The notes under the pieces: generated by a model
What the model was told of the DNA's origin: nothing
The model's database searches: none
Seen by the model: the letters and a program-made list of their open reading frames with translations, nothing else
Program-made: the position numbers and the translations under genes
Shown: positions 20,477-32,100 of the stretch, piece by piece
Layout: every line of letters begins with the position of its first letter
Numbering within the stretch: position 1 is the stretch's first letter
NCBI GenBank assembly: GCA_026770025.1
Contig: JAMXDE010000018.1
Coordinates: 496,001 to 560,000 of the forward strand
Direction of reading: 5' to 3'
DNA: 64,000 nt
Origin: Craspedostauros australis
Taxonomy: Eukaryota; Bacillariophyta; Bacillariophyceae; Mastogloiales; Achnanthaceae

Positions 20477-23400
20477 TCACGCAGCGACCTTATTCTTGCG
20501 TGGCCTCTTCTCGACATCGTCTTCCGTGTAGGACGGATCCGTCGAGCTTTCGGTGCCGCCGTCCTCATCTTCCTCATCCGTTTTCGTGGTGAGCAAGGAG
20601 CGCGACTTTTGCTTGCGGAAAGACGATTGCATCGTATCCTCCTCATCGCGGTGCTTGTGCAGCACGCGATGCTTGGAACGCGTGGAGGTGGACACGATCT
20701 CGCTGCTGCTGTGATTGCTGTCGCGAATGGAATCGGCACGCCGACGTCTCGTGGCGCTGCGGCTGCGGTGCCTCTTGTCGCTAACGTTGTTGCTGCTGCC
20801 TTTCTTGCTTTTGGTGGGAGCGGCCTCCTGCGCCGCAGATTTGTCCGTGTCATTGCGTTTGTTGGGTTTGCGTGCGGCGGATCGATGGCGCGATCGCGTG
20901 GATTGGTTCTTCATTTCCGTGCTCTCGCGAGATGAAGATTTCTTCGCGCGGGAGGATTTCGGCTTCGACATATCCATAACATCGCTCTTTGACGGAGTCT
21001 TCTTCAACGATTCTCCGTTCTTGCTTTCACGTTTGCGCGATGATCGATGCCTCGACCGAGTTGACGGTTCTGCCGTGGTGGCTGTCACGGCTGTTGTCGA
21101 AGTGTCCTGCTGCGGCTGATCACCCACGGACAACTTGCGCGAGGATCGGTTGAGGTCACCCTTTCCGCGCGTCGAACGGTGACGTGATCGCGTGGATGGA
21201 TTGGTGTCATCCATATCCTTCTTGCGCGACGATCTGTTTCTGGAACGGCTGGATGGATCCGCGGCATTGTCCAATGCCTCTTCCGTCACCTTCTTCAGGT
21301 CGCGTTGCTTCCGCGACGACTTCTGCCGCGCCAATCTACCAGTGCGGTTTGGCGTTGACGAGGTGGCATCCTGCGAGGCCATGCGTCCGGCAGGGTCAGG
21401 TGCACTCTCCTTGCGCCGTGATGACCGATGACGTGACCCCGATCGCAGAGCCGCCTCCACCGCATCGGCATTGATATCAGATTTGCGCTCGTCGCGATTG
21501 CTGCGGCCAACCTTGTGCTTGGAACGCGAGGATGGTTCCACCTCTTCCTCATCCTGGCTGCTGCGATGCGACGAACGAGTCTTGCGACGAGTGGATCGTT
21601 CGCCTCGCGCGGATGCCTCACGAGCGTCACTTGGATCCAGCTTCGAGGATGATCCTGCCTTCGTGCGTCTCGATCGGCCCTCCTTCTGGTGCGACGATCC
21701 CAATTCGTTCTGATCCAGTGTGCGCTGATGACGTGATGACTTGCCACCATCGTCCTTCTTGGATGTCTTGTGTCTGTTCCGCGTTGATGGCGACTTCAAA
21801 TCACGATCATGGTTGGACTTCTTTTCCAGGTCGGGAACGAGCAAGTTACCTTGGGCGCGCAGGCGACGCGACGATCCGCTCTTCTTGTGGCTTGTGCTAC
21901 TGGGTGTCTGGCTGTGCGATTGCGGGCTGAAGATGGTATCCGATTCGGACGGCGACATGAGGGTGGAGAAGCTATCTGCGTGCTTCCCTCCCCTTGACGA
22001 TGCGGCCGTGATGGTGCTGTTGTGAAGATCCGATGTCGTTCCAAGATTACCATTGCCATTGCCATTGCCGCTGCTGTCACTGGAGCGTCGTTTCGACGAG
22101 CTGGATTTGCCCTTGGACTTGCGCTGCGCTTTGGTTTCCGCCGAAGATTTTCCAACTGCGATGGCTGCCGCTGATGCCGACGTGGCGTTGGAACGCCTCG
22201 CCTTGCTCTTCTTGGTGGATTTCGTCTTGGTTTTCTCCACCTCACCATTGTCGCAAAGGCGACTTGACGACTGCAACTGCGACGATGAACCAAACATGGA
22301 CGTTGCCGTGGTGGTCGCCGTGATGATCGAACCATTTCGGACCTTGGACGACGTTGCTTTTTTGTTCTGCGCAGCGGCCGAATCGCCGTCTCCCATCATG
22401 AGGCTCTTCGTGCTGCGCCTCATATCCTTTTGGGAGGTGATGGTCTCACGGTGATCATCGGCATCCTTCCTCGCCTTGGATTGCGCATCGTCGTCGTTGT
22501 CATTGTGCCGCTGACTGGACTTGGACGGCGCGTCATTCTCATCATGATCGTCGCTCAACTGAAGCGACTGCTGCGACGGTGGTTTCAGCGGCTGGCGCGA
22601 TTCCGCGTTGCTGCTGTCGCCATCATCCGGAATCGAAGTGAAACCGGAATCTTCCAACGGCGATGACTCGTGGATCATCGGGATGAAGAGATTGCGGTGA
22701 CTTCCGCTGCGTTGACCGGGCGGTGAAAGGAAGGGCAGCTGATCACCGGCCGTCGACGTCGACGTTGCCATCGACGTGGGCGTCTTTGTGTTGGCAGACG
22801 TCGTCGACGTCGTGTTGGATCGTTTGCTGCTCTTTCGTTTGGGTGCCTTCCTCGAATGCGTGGAGGTTTGCGGACGCTGTGCATCGTCATCGGCGCCCGT
22901 GGACTCCAACATCGTCGACGATCTCATGATACTGTGCGGGTCAAACTGCGGAATATCCTTGAGATCCGTCGTCATGTTCATGAGGCTGTCATCCAGCGAC
23001 TTCGCGTGCGTGATGGACATGGAGCTGCGCGACTGCTGCACCTGCGGTGACTCGTAGTTGAATGACACCTCATCCGGATCATCATGATCGTCATCATTGT
23101 CATGCTTATCAAAACTGCCTTTGCGATGATGCGACGAAAAGAACTTGATGGGCAGACCGAATCGTTTGCGATTGGGAGACACCGATCGTTGTCTGCGGCG
23201 ATTCCTTGTGAGCGGAGACATGAGGATCCCGTTGCGTTGCTGCGGCATTGTTGTTGATGATGTTTCGCCGCTCTTCGACGGTGCATCGGTCACCTTGCGT
23301 TGGCTCGACGACAGCTTGTCGATCGTATCCTTCTTGTTGATCGCGGACTTGGACTTCTTGGGCCGCTTGCGTTCTCCAACACCATCGACACTCCTGCGAC

Positions 23401-25449
23401 TATGCTGCGACGCTCGGCGATCCTTCTTTTTCTTCTTCTTCGTCTTCTCGTTCGGCGCCGCCGCGGCATCGGATTCCGTGACGCCATCATCATCATCATC
23501 ATCATCTTCGTCGTCGTCCTTGAGATAGTGTCCGCGCAACGCCAACGGCACGCGCTTATTGTCGGGCCGCAACCCTCCGAAGAACTTGGTGATGGAGAGT
23601 CGCTGTTTGTGCGTGCCCGTCGTATGCGGTGCATGGCGCGCGGCCGGCGTGAGCTTGGGCACGGGCGAGGCCGGAATGAACTTTTTCGCGAATGAGGCCG
23701 ATCGCTTGACAGCGTCGAGGGGTTTGGTGACGCGGACGTGCTCCGATCGCGATGGATGCTGCTGTTTCTTTTTGGAAGCGTAGCTGCTGTCCCCGCTGGA
23801 CGTTTTGCGTGGCGCGTCGATCGTGCGCGGGTGCTCCGATTGCGATTTTGGTTTGGAGCGATTGCGTCGCGGCATGGGTGGTTCGAAGGGTGGTGGCGAT
23901 GGCATCGGTTTGATGCCGTTATCGGACGATGCATGCTGCGCCATGAAGTTGTCATAATCCGTCCACACGCTGATGTCTTCATCCGACGGAACGACGGGCC
24001 GTTCTTGCGGATCGATGACGATGAGCACGGGAACGAAATGGGTCGATGCCGACGGTGCCGGCGCTTCTCTCGTGATCATGCGGTCGATGGAGTTCGTGCG
24101 GCCGTGTCGGAAGGATCGATTGATCGAACGCAAGGCCGGACGGTCTTTCTCGTCTCGCAGTTCGTCGCGGAAGTCTTCATCGCCATCGTCTTCATCCGAT
24201 TCCTCACTGCTACTACTACTGCTGCTGCTGCTCGAACTGGATTCCTCGCTGCCGCTGCTGTCCGTTTCGGAGTCATCGAGCGATTCCTGATCCCAGCTGG
24301 CATTCTCATGCAAGACGCAATGGATCGTCATGGGCACCGAGGCTGCGCTGCTGCTGTCCGAAGAAGAAGAAGACGATGATGATGACGACGACGACGACGA
24401 AGAGGAGGACGATGACGAGCTCTGTTGATCGGCGCGCTGAAGACTCTGCTGGCGCAGCTTTGAGAACTTGCCGGGCGGGTCGTTGGCATTGTCATGCGTA
24501 TGCTGTTGCTGTTGCTGCTGCTTATTGGAATGCTGTTGCGCATACAGATGATGCACGTCGACTGGCTGATTGATGTGCAGTTGTTGCTGATGTTGCAGTT
24601 GCTGATGTTGCTGATGCGGAAGCTGATGATGGGGATGCTGCTGAAACTGATGCTGTTGCTGCTGCAATTGTGCATGCTGCAGCTGTGGCTGCGATTGCAG
24701 CAATATGGATGAGGAAGACGAATGCGAGGGCTGCAGTATGAGATGGGAGGACACGAGCGACCTGGAAGAATGCTCGCGATGCGGCAACGCCGACGGTGGC
24801 AGCGGCGCTTGGGGAAGCAGATGCGCATGCGAGATGGTTGGATCCGGAAGGGGTGGCTGCACCAGAGCCGTGGCGCTCGTGTTGGAACTCTTCATCATCT
24901 GCAAGACGTGCAACTGCTCCATGAGGGCCTGGTTCTGCTGCGACAGCAACAGCAACGTATCATGATTGGATGCGCTGTTGTTGTTGAGATGGAGGGTGCT
25001 GCTGTTGTTGAGGGTGCTGCTGCTGCTGCTGTTGAGATTGCTGTCTGTATTGAAACGGAGACGGTAGTTGGGTATAAGATCGTGTCTAAAAGTGTTGATT
25101 TGCGGATTGTGATCTGTTTCTTTCTTCTGCGGTGCACCTTCTGTGCCTTTTTGTTGTCTGCTGCTGCTCGTGACTCCTCTGAGCCCTCGTGACTGGTTTC
25201 GCTCCAATAGTCTGAGTGGAAGCCTGTTTGATTCAGCTGCTGCACTTGCTGATGCTGATGTTGCTGTTGCTGCTGCTGCTGATGATGAAGAGCCACGGTT
25301 GCCGCATGCGCCTGTTGCACTTGATGCTGTTGCTGATGTTGAGTCTGCTGCTGATGCGTCTGTTGCTGTTGCGTCTGCGTCTGCTGATGCTGTATCTGAT
25401 ACTGCTGCTTCTGCAGATTGGCAACCAGAGAGGCCTGCGTCTGCACCAT
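20477..25449 (-). CDS. giant Gln/Ser/Arg-rich disordered protein, copy A (5' end damaged)
   Basis: Copy of the gene at 29,130-34,172. Relative to copy B it carries a 162-bp insertion at 25,048-25,209 and a 74-bp deletion near its original start, which puts the old ATG (25,618) out of frame (MSSHSHSQPKRR then stop). An ATG at 25,449 (MVQTQASLVANL) is in the ancestral frame. If 25,193-25,045 is removed as an intron (GTCACG...TACAG, 149 bp), exons 25,449-25,194 and 25,044-20,477 join in frame, giving 1,607 residues with HSDYWSETNSNL at the seam. The donor is weak compared with the GTNNGT donors of other genes here, so the copy may instead be a 5'-truncated gene. Composition is as in copy B. Confidence 0.65.
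25048..25209. mobile_element. 162-bp insertion with 5-bp target duplication (MITE- or introner-like)
   Basis: Present only in copy A. It is flanked by GTCTG on both sides (25,043-25,047 and 25,210-25,214), while copy B has a single GTCTG at 33,699-33,703. The ends are inverted: TATTG at the left and CAATA at the right, with weaker similarity beyond. It encodes no protein. This is the signature of a small non-autonomous DNA insertion. Read in gene orientation it ends in TTTCAATACAG, a good 3' splice site. Confidence 0.7.
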
Positions 25450-25618
25450 CTGCGCCAGGATGTCGATCTTGGCATCGCTGGAAACGGAGGACGGCGTCGT
25501 CGGCGGCTGCGGCTGCTTCGGAAAGGAATGGTGGTTCTGGCTGTGGGTGCTGGGGCTGCCATCGTGCGGCAGCGCAAGTTCATCGTCGCTTCGGTTGGCT
25601 GTGGCTGTGGCTGCTCAT

Positions 25619-25831
25619 GTCGTCAATCTGATATTGTATAATACTATTATATTATATAATATAATACAATACTATGACTCCTCACAGTCTGATATCCCCA
25701 ATGAGATGGCCTCCGTGGTGGGTCTGTGCGTCCTGAGCCATGGACCCCTCCTCCTCCTCTCGCGCTCCGAATTCGTTGTGATGCACCAGTGTGGACCAAA
25801 ACACGGGAGCGGATGCGAACCCCTCTAAGAT
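25619..25831. other. duplication junction with AT-rich imperfect palindrome
   Basis: Spacer between units A and B. Positions about 25,630-25,675 are an AT-only stretch of TATTG/TATAATA motifs that nearly folds on itself. The rest (25,680-25,831) matches neither the left flank of unit A nor the right flank of unit B in an obvious way. It may be filler DNA from the duplication event or later rearrangement. Confidence 0.5.
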
Positions 25832-27376
25832 TTGGTCGACGTTTGGACTGATCATGGCGTTCTGCCATACCGCACCATCAAGAACAGCCACAAGAGAGTG
25901 TCGTTCAAACCGTGGCAGTGGAGGAACTTCAACCACCTCTCCAACATCCGCCTCAACCGCGTCTCCTCAGAATTCCACTCGCAGAAAATGTGCGGAGGCA
26001 GAATCTGACGCCGCCTCCAATCTCTCCAATCTCTCCAGCCAGACGTCGTCATCTCCGTTCATCCAGCCATGAACTTCACACACCCTCAAGAAGACTATCC
26101 ACATCTCCAAGAACCAAGGCAAGCACATCCCATCCTTCACCGTCGTTACGGATCTCGGATCCGCTCACAGGATGTGGTTCTCGAACCACGTTGATAAACT
26201 CTACGTTGCATTCCAACGTCTCCGCGTCTCTGTGTCTGTGTCACCGCCAGGAAACAAAGCAAGACGCCCAACGAGATCATCGTCCTCACAGGACTACCCA
26301 TCCGTCATGGCTGCCCATCTGTCATGACTTTGCCGTCCAGGCCGACAAGCTCGGCAGCCGCACTTCCGAAACCGGCAAGCAGTATCAGCATCAGATCCAT
26401 GTGCAGGTCTGCGTGCAGGTCTGCCAGCAGGTCCTTGGCGATGAGGGCGATGAGGCCTATGACCCATCCAAAAAGATGGTCCTCATCATGGGTGGCGGAG
26501 AAGGTGTTGGAGGATTGTCGGAGATCGTCGACCAAATGTACATCGACTTGGTCAACCGCAGTGTCGATGCCACAATCTGCATCGTGTGCGGCCGAAACGA
26601 AAAGCTGAAGACTGATCTGGAGGCTCGTGATTGGGACACCATCATCAGGGAAGAAAACGAGGACGGTGCGGAGCAGTCCACCGGACGACGACGACGACGA
26701 CGAAGGAGAAACCGCCGCAGAACGAACAAGACAAGTCCGTTGGTCGCCGCCGTCGCCACTCCTGGCAATGTCAACGTGGTTGGCTTGGGATTCGTGACCA
26801 ACATGGCGGAATACATGGCAGCATCGGATGTGCTGGTCACGAAGGCGGGACCAGGTACCATCGCCGAAGCCGCCTCTGTTGGATTGCCCGTCATGTTGAC
26901 AAGGTACGCCACGCATGGAATGAATCCGTGGATTGATTGGTGAATGAATGAGTGGATGAATGGAAAGAACAAACGAACGAAGGCAGAAGTATCCATTGTC
27001 TCTCACACCCGTTTTGCTCTGCCTGCTCGTCTTCGAAAACACAACGCACACGCACACACGTGCTCCATCTTATTCTCGTCATCTGATGATACGAACCATC
27101 ACCATCATCAACAATAACTCCAATCGCAACCACAGCTTCCTCCCTGAACAGGAAGCCGGCAACGTCGATGTCGTTTTGGAAAGTGGCTATGGTGCCTTCG
27201 ACAAGAACCCGGAAGTCATTGGTGAAACCGTCTCGGGATGGTTGCTCGATCAATCCAAGCTCGCTGAATTGAGCAAGGCCGCGAGCCGAGCTGGCAATCC
27301 AAACGCCGCCAAGGAGATCGCCGATGACATTGGCAAGCATACTCAGAATTGGATCAAGCTGAATGAGGGAGTGTGA
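25832..27376 (+). pseudogene. MGD: MGDG synthase pseudogene, duplication copy B
   Basis: Starts abruptly at LVDVWTDHGVLPYRTIKN because the duplication breakpoint cut off the N terminus. It shares all three frame changes with copy A and has its own stop in CGGRI-TGA-RRL. The C-terminal catalytic region is well kept: FAVQADKLG, VLIMGGGEGVGGL, VVGLGFVTNMAEYMAASD, VTKAGPGTIAEAASVGLPVM. An intron at 26,904-27,135 (GTACGC...CACAG, 232 bp) leads to FLPEQEAGNVDVVLESGYG and the end IADDIGKHTQNWIKLNEGV. The lesions shared with copy A mean the gene was dead before it was duplicated. A working MGDG synthase must lie elsewhere in the genome. Confidence 0.85.
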
Positions 27377-28177
27377 ATCGAGTGTGAATCGAGTGTGAAT
27401 CAAGAGCCCAGACTCGTTGGACAACATGCCTGAGTGGTATGCGAGTGCACCCGTGATGGAATGGAATGGCATGCAACGCAATGCATCGCAATGGGCAGAT
27501 TAATCGATGGATCGATCGATCCAATAACGACATCTGAAGTCGGACTAGAGATAGAGAACAACCAATGTTAATCATAGCCAACCTCATCACCCACAAAACT
27601 CCACAACTAGTGTTATCGCTTGCTGGCTTGCTGCATTTTACATTCTGTGCAGGTCGTACTCGTGGTGTGGAGTACGTATGTAGACTCTTGTGTGGGACGA
27701 AGGTCCCCTCATTCGTGCAGGTCGGTGTATGCCTGTGGTCATGTCCAGGACCCTTCGACGAAATTTGGAACAAGGTCGCAGCACAATGGACGTTGTGCAT
27801 TCAGAACCGAATACGGGTATAGTGGCGAATCAGGAGTGTGCTGTGATTGAAGGAAGTCGAATCGAATCGAGTTGAATTGAGTGTTGTGTTGTGAGGTCCA
27901 AGGCGTGAATGTGAGGACGAGTGCCACAGCAACATCGCCCGCAGAGCGAAAATGGCGCGAAAGTTTTGCGGTTCGCTGCCCGCGCTCACAAAACCAAACC
28001 GTTCTTGTTCCCTCCGCCATTCTCTCGGCCGTTCACACACAAGCACGCGGTTGCAACAAAACTCGAGGGGTACGAAAGGAAGAAAGTAAGAAGACATAAC
28101 ATACCATAAACTCAACTTCCACAACAATCACTTTCCATTACCATTTCTATCATTATCACCAAGCCAAACATGCAACA
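27377..28177. other. intergenic/promoter region of copy B
   Basis: About 800 bp, the counterpart of 19,070-19,851. It has the same perfect 16-bp palindrome at 27,508-27,523. A block at 27,579-27,618 is absent from copy A and matches 15,095-15,131 in inverse orientation. The last ~300 bp are nearly identical to copy A. Confidence 0.5.
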
Positions 28178-29065
28178 ATGAAGTTTGTTTCCACTGTTGT
28201 TCTTGCCCTGCTGCTCATCACAGCAGTGCCTACGTCTGCCTTTGCAACAGGCAGCCTCACCAAGAAGCCTGTGTTGATCATGGGTGGATGCACCATCAAA
28301 GCTGGAGACCCCACCAAGAAGCCCTGGTGGATCCTGGGTGGACACACCGACAAAGCTGGTGGCACCACCAAGAAGCCCGTGTTGATCATGGGTGGACACA
28401 CTGACAAAGCTGAAGGCAAGGCCAAGGATGGTACACCAGGCTCTATGTTTGCGCTGGGCCGTCGTTCTGGCGCAGCTGTAGCTGTGTCTGCAATTTTTGC
28501 TGCAGGTGTCATTTTCCTAAAGCAAAGTGCAGGGATGCGTCTTCCATCTGTGCAGTGCTTGAGGAAAGCCCTTTGCTCAGTCATTCTCTCGCAATACTTT
28601 GAGTTTGTGATGAAGGCACTGTTTGTTGCTGCTGTTGGTACCGTCGTTGGTGGCAACTTGATTGAGAAGGGAGTGACACATGCTGACAAGGCTGCAGAGC
28701 GGTGGATTGACCAAGTTGACAAGGCTGCGGAGCAGTGGATTGACCAAGCTTCGGAGAATTTGGATCGGATCATAGAGCGCCGTATTGACCAAGTTGACAA
28801 GGCTGCAGAGCAGTGGATTGACCAAGCTTCGGAGAATTTGGATCGGATCATAGAGCGGCATATTGACCAAGTTGACAAGGCTGCGGAGCGACGCATCGAC
28901 CAAGCTTCGGAGAACTTGCAGGACATCGTGGACTGCACATTTCTCAATGAGAGAGAGTGTTGCAAACAAGCCAACGAGGCCAGCATCAACAGCAACAGCA
29001 ACAGCAACAGCAACACCAACAACAACAAAAGCAGCACCAGTAATGACAACAAACTAACCATCTAA
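28178..29065 (+). CDS. small secreted protein with helical and KKP-MGG repeats, copy B
   Basis: 295 residues, paralogue of 19,852-20,412. After the signal peptide (VVLALLLITAVPTSAFA) come three 18-residue repeats (TKKPVLIMGGCTIKAGDP, TKKPWWILGGHTDKAGGT, TKKPVLIMGGHTDKAEGK) that copy A lacks. A hydrophobic stretch (AAVAVSAIFAAGVIFL) follows, then the shared membrane-like segment and helical repeats, with one extra 26-residue unit (DKAAEQWIDQA plus SENLDRIIERRIDQV type). The Cys turns and Asn/Ser tail are conserved. The frame is intact, so it is probably expressed. Function unknown; gain or loss of whole repeats keeps the frame, suggesting the repeats tolerate or favour length change. Confidence 0.8.
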   Translation: MKFVSTVVLALLLITAVPTSAFATGSLTKKPVLIMGGCTIKAGDPTKKPWWILGGHTDKAGGTTKKPVLIMGGHTDKAEGKAKDGTPGSMFALGRRSGAAVAVSAIFAAGVIFLKQSAGMRLPSVQCLRKALCSVILSQYFEFVMKALFVAAVGTVVGGNLIEKGVTHADKAAERWIDQVDKAAEQWIDQASENLDRIIERRIDQVDKAAEQWIDQASENLDRIIERHIDQVDKAAERRIDQASENLQDIVDCTFLNERECCKQANEASINSNSNSNSNTNNNKSSTSNDNKLTI

Positions 29066-29129
29066 GCATGTTGCCAATGGTATTCTATGAGTTATGTGTT
29101 GACTGCAATCACCTGGTGCACATGTAGGC

Positions 29130-32100
29130 TCACGCAGCGACCTTGTTCTTGCGTGGCCTCTTCTCGACATCGTCTTCCGTGTAGGACGGATCCGTCGAGC
29201 TTTCGGTGCCGCCGTCCTCATCTTCCTCATCCGTTTTCGTGGTGAGCAAGGAGCGTGACTTTTGCTTGCGGAAAGACGATTGCATCGTATCCTCCTCATC
29301 GCGGTGCTTGTGCAGCACGCGATGCTTGGAACGCGTGGAGGTGGATACGATCTCGCTGCTGCTGTGATTGCTGTCGCGAATGGAATCGGCACGCCGACGT
29401 CTCGTGGCGCTGCGGCTGCGGTGCCTCTTGTCGCTAACGTTGTTGCTGCTGCCTTTCTTGCTTTTGGCGGGAGCGGTCTCCTGCGCCGCAGATTTGTCCG
29501 TGTCATTGCGTTTGTTGGGTTTGCGTGCGGCGGATCGATGGCGCGATCGCGTGGATTGGTTCTTCATTTCCGTGCTCTCGCGAGATGAAGATTTCTTCGC
29601 GCGGGAGGATTTCGGCTTCGACATATCCATAACATCGCTCTTTGACGGAGTCTTCTTCAACGATTCTCCGTTCTTGCTTTCGCGTTTGCGCGATGATCGA
29701 TGCCTCGATCGAGTTGACGGTTCTGCCGTGGTGGCTGTCACGGCTGTTGTCGAAGCGTCTTGCTGCGGCTGATCACCCACGGACAACTTGCGCGAGGATC
29801 GGTTCAGGTCACCCTTTCCGCGCGTCGAACGGTGACGTGATCGCGTGGATGGATTGGTGTCATCCATATCCTTCTTGCGCGACGATCTGTTTCTGGAACG
29901 GCTGGATGGATCTGCGGCATTGTCCAATGCCTCTTCCGCCACCTTCTTCAGGTCGCGTTGCTTCCGCGACGACTTCTGCCGCGCCAATCTGCCAGTGCGG
30001 TTTGGCGTTGACGAGGTGGCATCCTGCGAGGCCATGCGTCCGGCAGGGTCGGGTGCGCTCTCCTTGCGCCGTGATGACCGATGACGTGACCCTGATCGCA
30101 GAGCCGCCTCCACCGCATCGGCATTGATATCAGATTTGCGCTCGTCACGATTGCTGCGGCCAACCTTGTGCTTGGAACGCGAGGATGGTTCCACCTCTTC
30201 CTCATCCTGGCTGCTGCGATGCGACGAACGAGTCTTGCGACGAGTGGATCGTTCGCCTCGTGCGGATGCCTCACGAGCGTCACTTGGATCCAGCTTCGAG
30301 GATGATCCTGTCTTCGTGCGTCTCGATCGGCCCTCCTTCTGGTGCGACGATCCCAATTCGTTCTGATCCAGTGTGTGTTGATGACGCGATGACTTGCCAC
30401 CATCGTCCTTCTTGGATGTCTTGTGTCTGTTCCGCGTTGATGGCGACTTCAAATCACGATCATGGTTGGACTTCTTTTCCAGGTCGGGAACGAGCAAGTT
30501 ACCTTGGGCGCGCAGGCGACGCGACGATCCGCTCTTCTTGTGGCTTGTGCTACTGGGTGTCTGGCTGCGCGATTGTGGGCTGAAGATGGTATCCGATTCG
30601 GACGGCGACATGAGGGTGGAGAAGCTATCTGCGTGCTTCCCTCCCCTTGACGATGCGGCCGTGATGGTGCTGTTGTGAAGATCCGATGTCGCTCCAAGAT
30701 TGCCATTGCCATTGCCATTGCCGCTGCTGTTGCTGGAGCGTCGTTTCGACGAGCTGGATTTGCCCTTGGACTTGCGCTGCGCTTTGGTTTCCGCCGAAGA
30801 TTTTCCAACTGCGATGGCTGCCGCTGATGCCGACGTGGCGTTGGAACGCCTCGCCTTGCTCTTCTTGGTGGATTTTGTCTTGATTTTCTCCACCTCACCA
30901 TTGTCGCAAAGGCGACTTGACGACTGCAACTGCGACGATGAACCAAACATGGACGTTGCCGTGGTGGTCGCCGTGATGATCGAACCATTTCGGACCTTGG
31001 ACGACGTTGCTTTTTTGTTCTGCGCAGCGGCCGAATCGCCGTCTCCCGTCATGAGGCTCTTCGTGCTGCGCCTCATATCCTTTTGGGAGGTGATGGTCTC
31101 ACGGTGATCATCGGCATCCTTCCTCGCCTTGGATTGCGCATCGTCGTCGTTGTCATTGTGCTGCTGACTGGACTTGGACGGCGCGTCATTCTCATCATGA
31201 TCGTCGCTCAACTGAAGTGACTGCTGCGACGGTGGTTTCAGTGGCTGACGCGATTCCGCGTTGCTGCTGTCGCCATCATCCGGAATCGAAGTGAAACCGG
31301 AATCTTCCAACGGCGATGACTCGTGGATCATCGGGATGAAGAGATTGCGGTGACTTCCGCTGCGTTGACCGGGCGGTGAAAGGAAGGGCAGCTGATCACC
31401 GGCCGTCGACGTCGACGTCGCCATCGACGTTGCCATCGACGTGGGCGTCTTTGTGTTGGCAGACGTCGTTGACGTCGTGTTGGATCGTTTGCTGCTCTTT
31501 CGTTTGGGTGCCTTCCTCGAATGCGTGGAGGTTTGCGGACGCTGTGCATCGTCATCGGTGCCCGTGGACTCCAACATCGTCGACGATCTCATGATACTGT
31601 GCGGGTCAAACTGCGGAATATCCTTGAGATCCGTCGTCATGTTCATGAGGCTGTCATCCAGCGACTTCGCGTGTGTGATCGACATGGAGCTGCGCGACTG
31701 CTGCACCTGCGGTGACTCGCAGTTGAATGACACCTCATCCGGATCATCATGATCGTCATCATTGTCATGCTTATCAAAACTGCCCTTGCGATGATGCGAG
31801 GAAAAGAACTTGATGGGCAGACCGAATCGTTTGCGATTGGGAGACACCGATCGTTGCCTGCGGCGATTCCTTGTGAGCGGAGACATGAGGATCCCGTTGC
31901 GTTGCTGCGGCATTGTTGTTGATGATGTCTCACCGCTCTTCGACGGCGCATCGGTCACCTTGCGTTGGCTCGACGACAGCTTGTCGATCGTATCCTTCTT
32001 GTTGATCGCGGACTTGGACTTCTTGGGCCGCTTGCGTTCTCCAACACCATCGACACTCCTGCGACTATGCTGCGACGCTCGGCGATCCTTCTTTTTCTTC

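Larger units (their letters stand above)
18133..25640. repeat. tandem duplication, unit A
   Basis: First unit of a direct tandem duplication. It aligns with 25,832-34,200 in the same order and orientation: MGDG remnant (+), small secreted helical-repeat gene (+), giant disordered protein gene (-). The left breakpoint lies inside the MGDG gene: sequence upstream of TTGGTCGACGTTTGG is unrelated in the two copies. The right end fades just beyond the 5' end of the giant gene. Only 3 mismatches are seen over the first ~300 bp of the giant gene, so the event is recent. Exact ends are approximate. Confidence 0.9.

Noticed and set aside
20609-25192. Many plus-strand open frames, several with Leu-rich or Arg-rich products
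   Set aside because: All are mirror images of the low-complexity giant gene on the minus strand, recur at the matching places in copy B, and have no domains.
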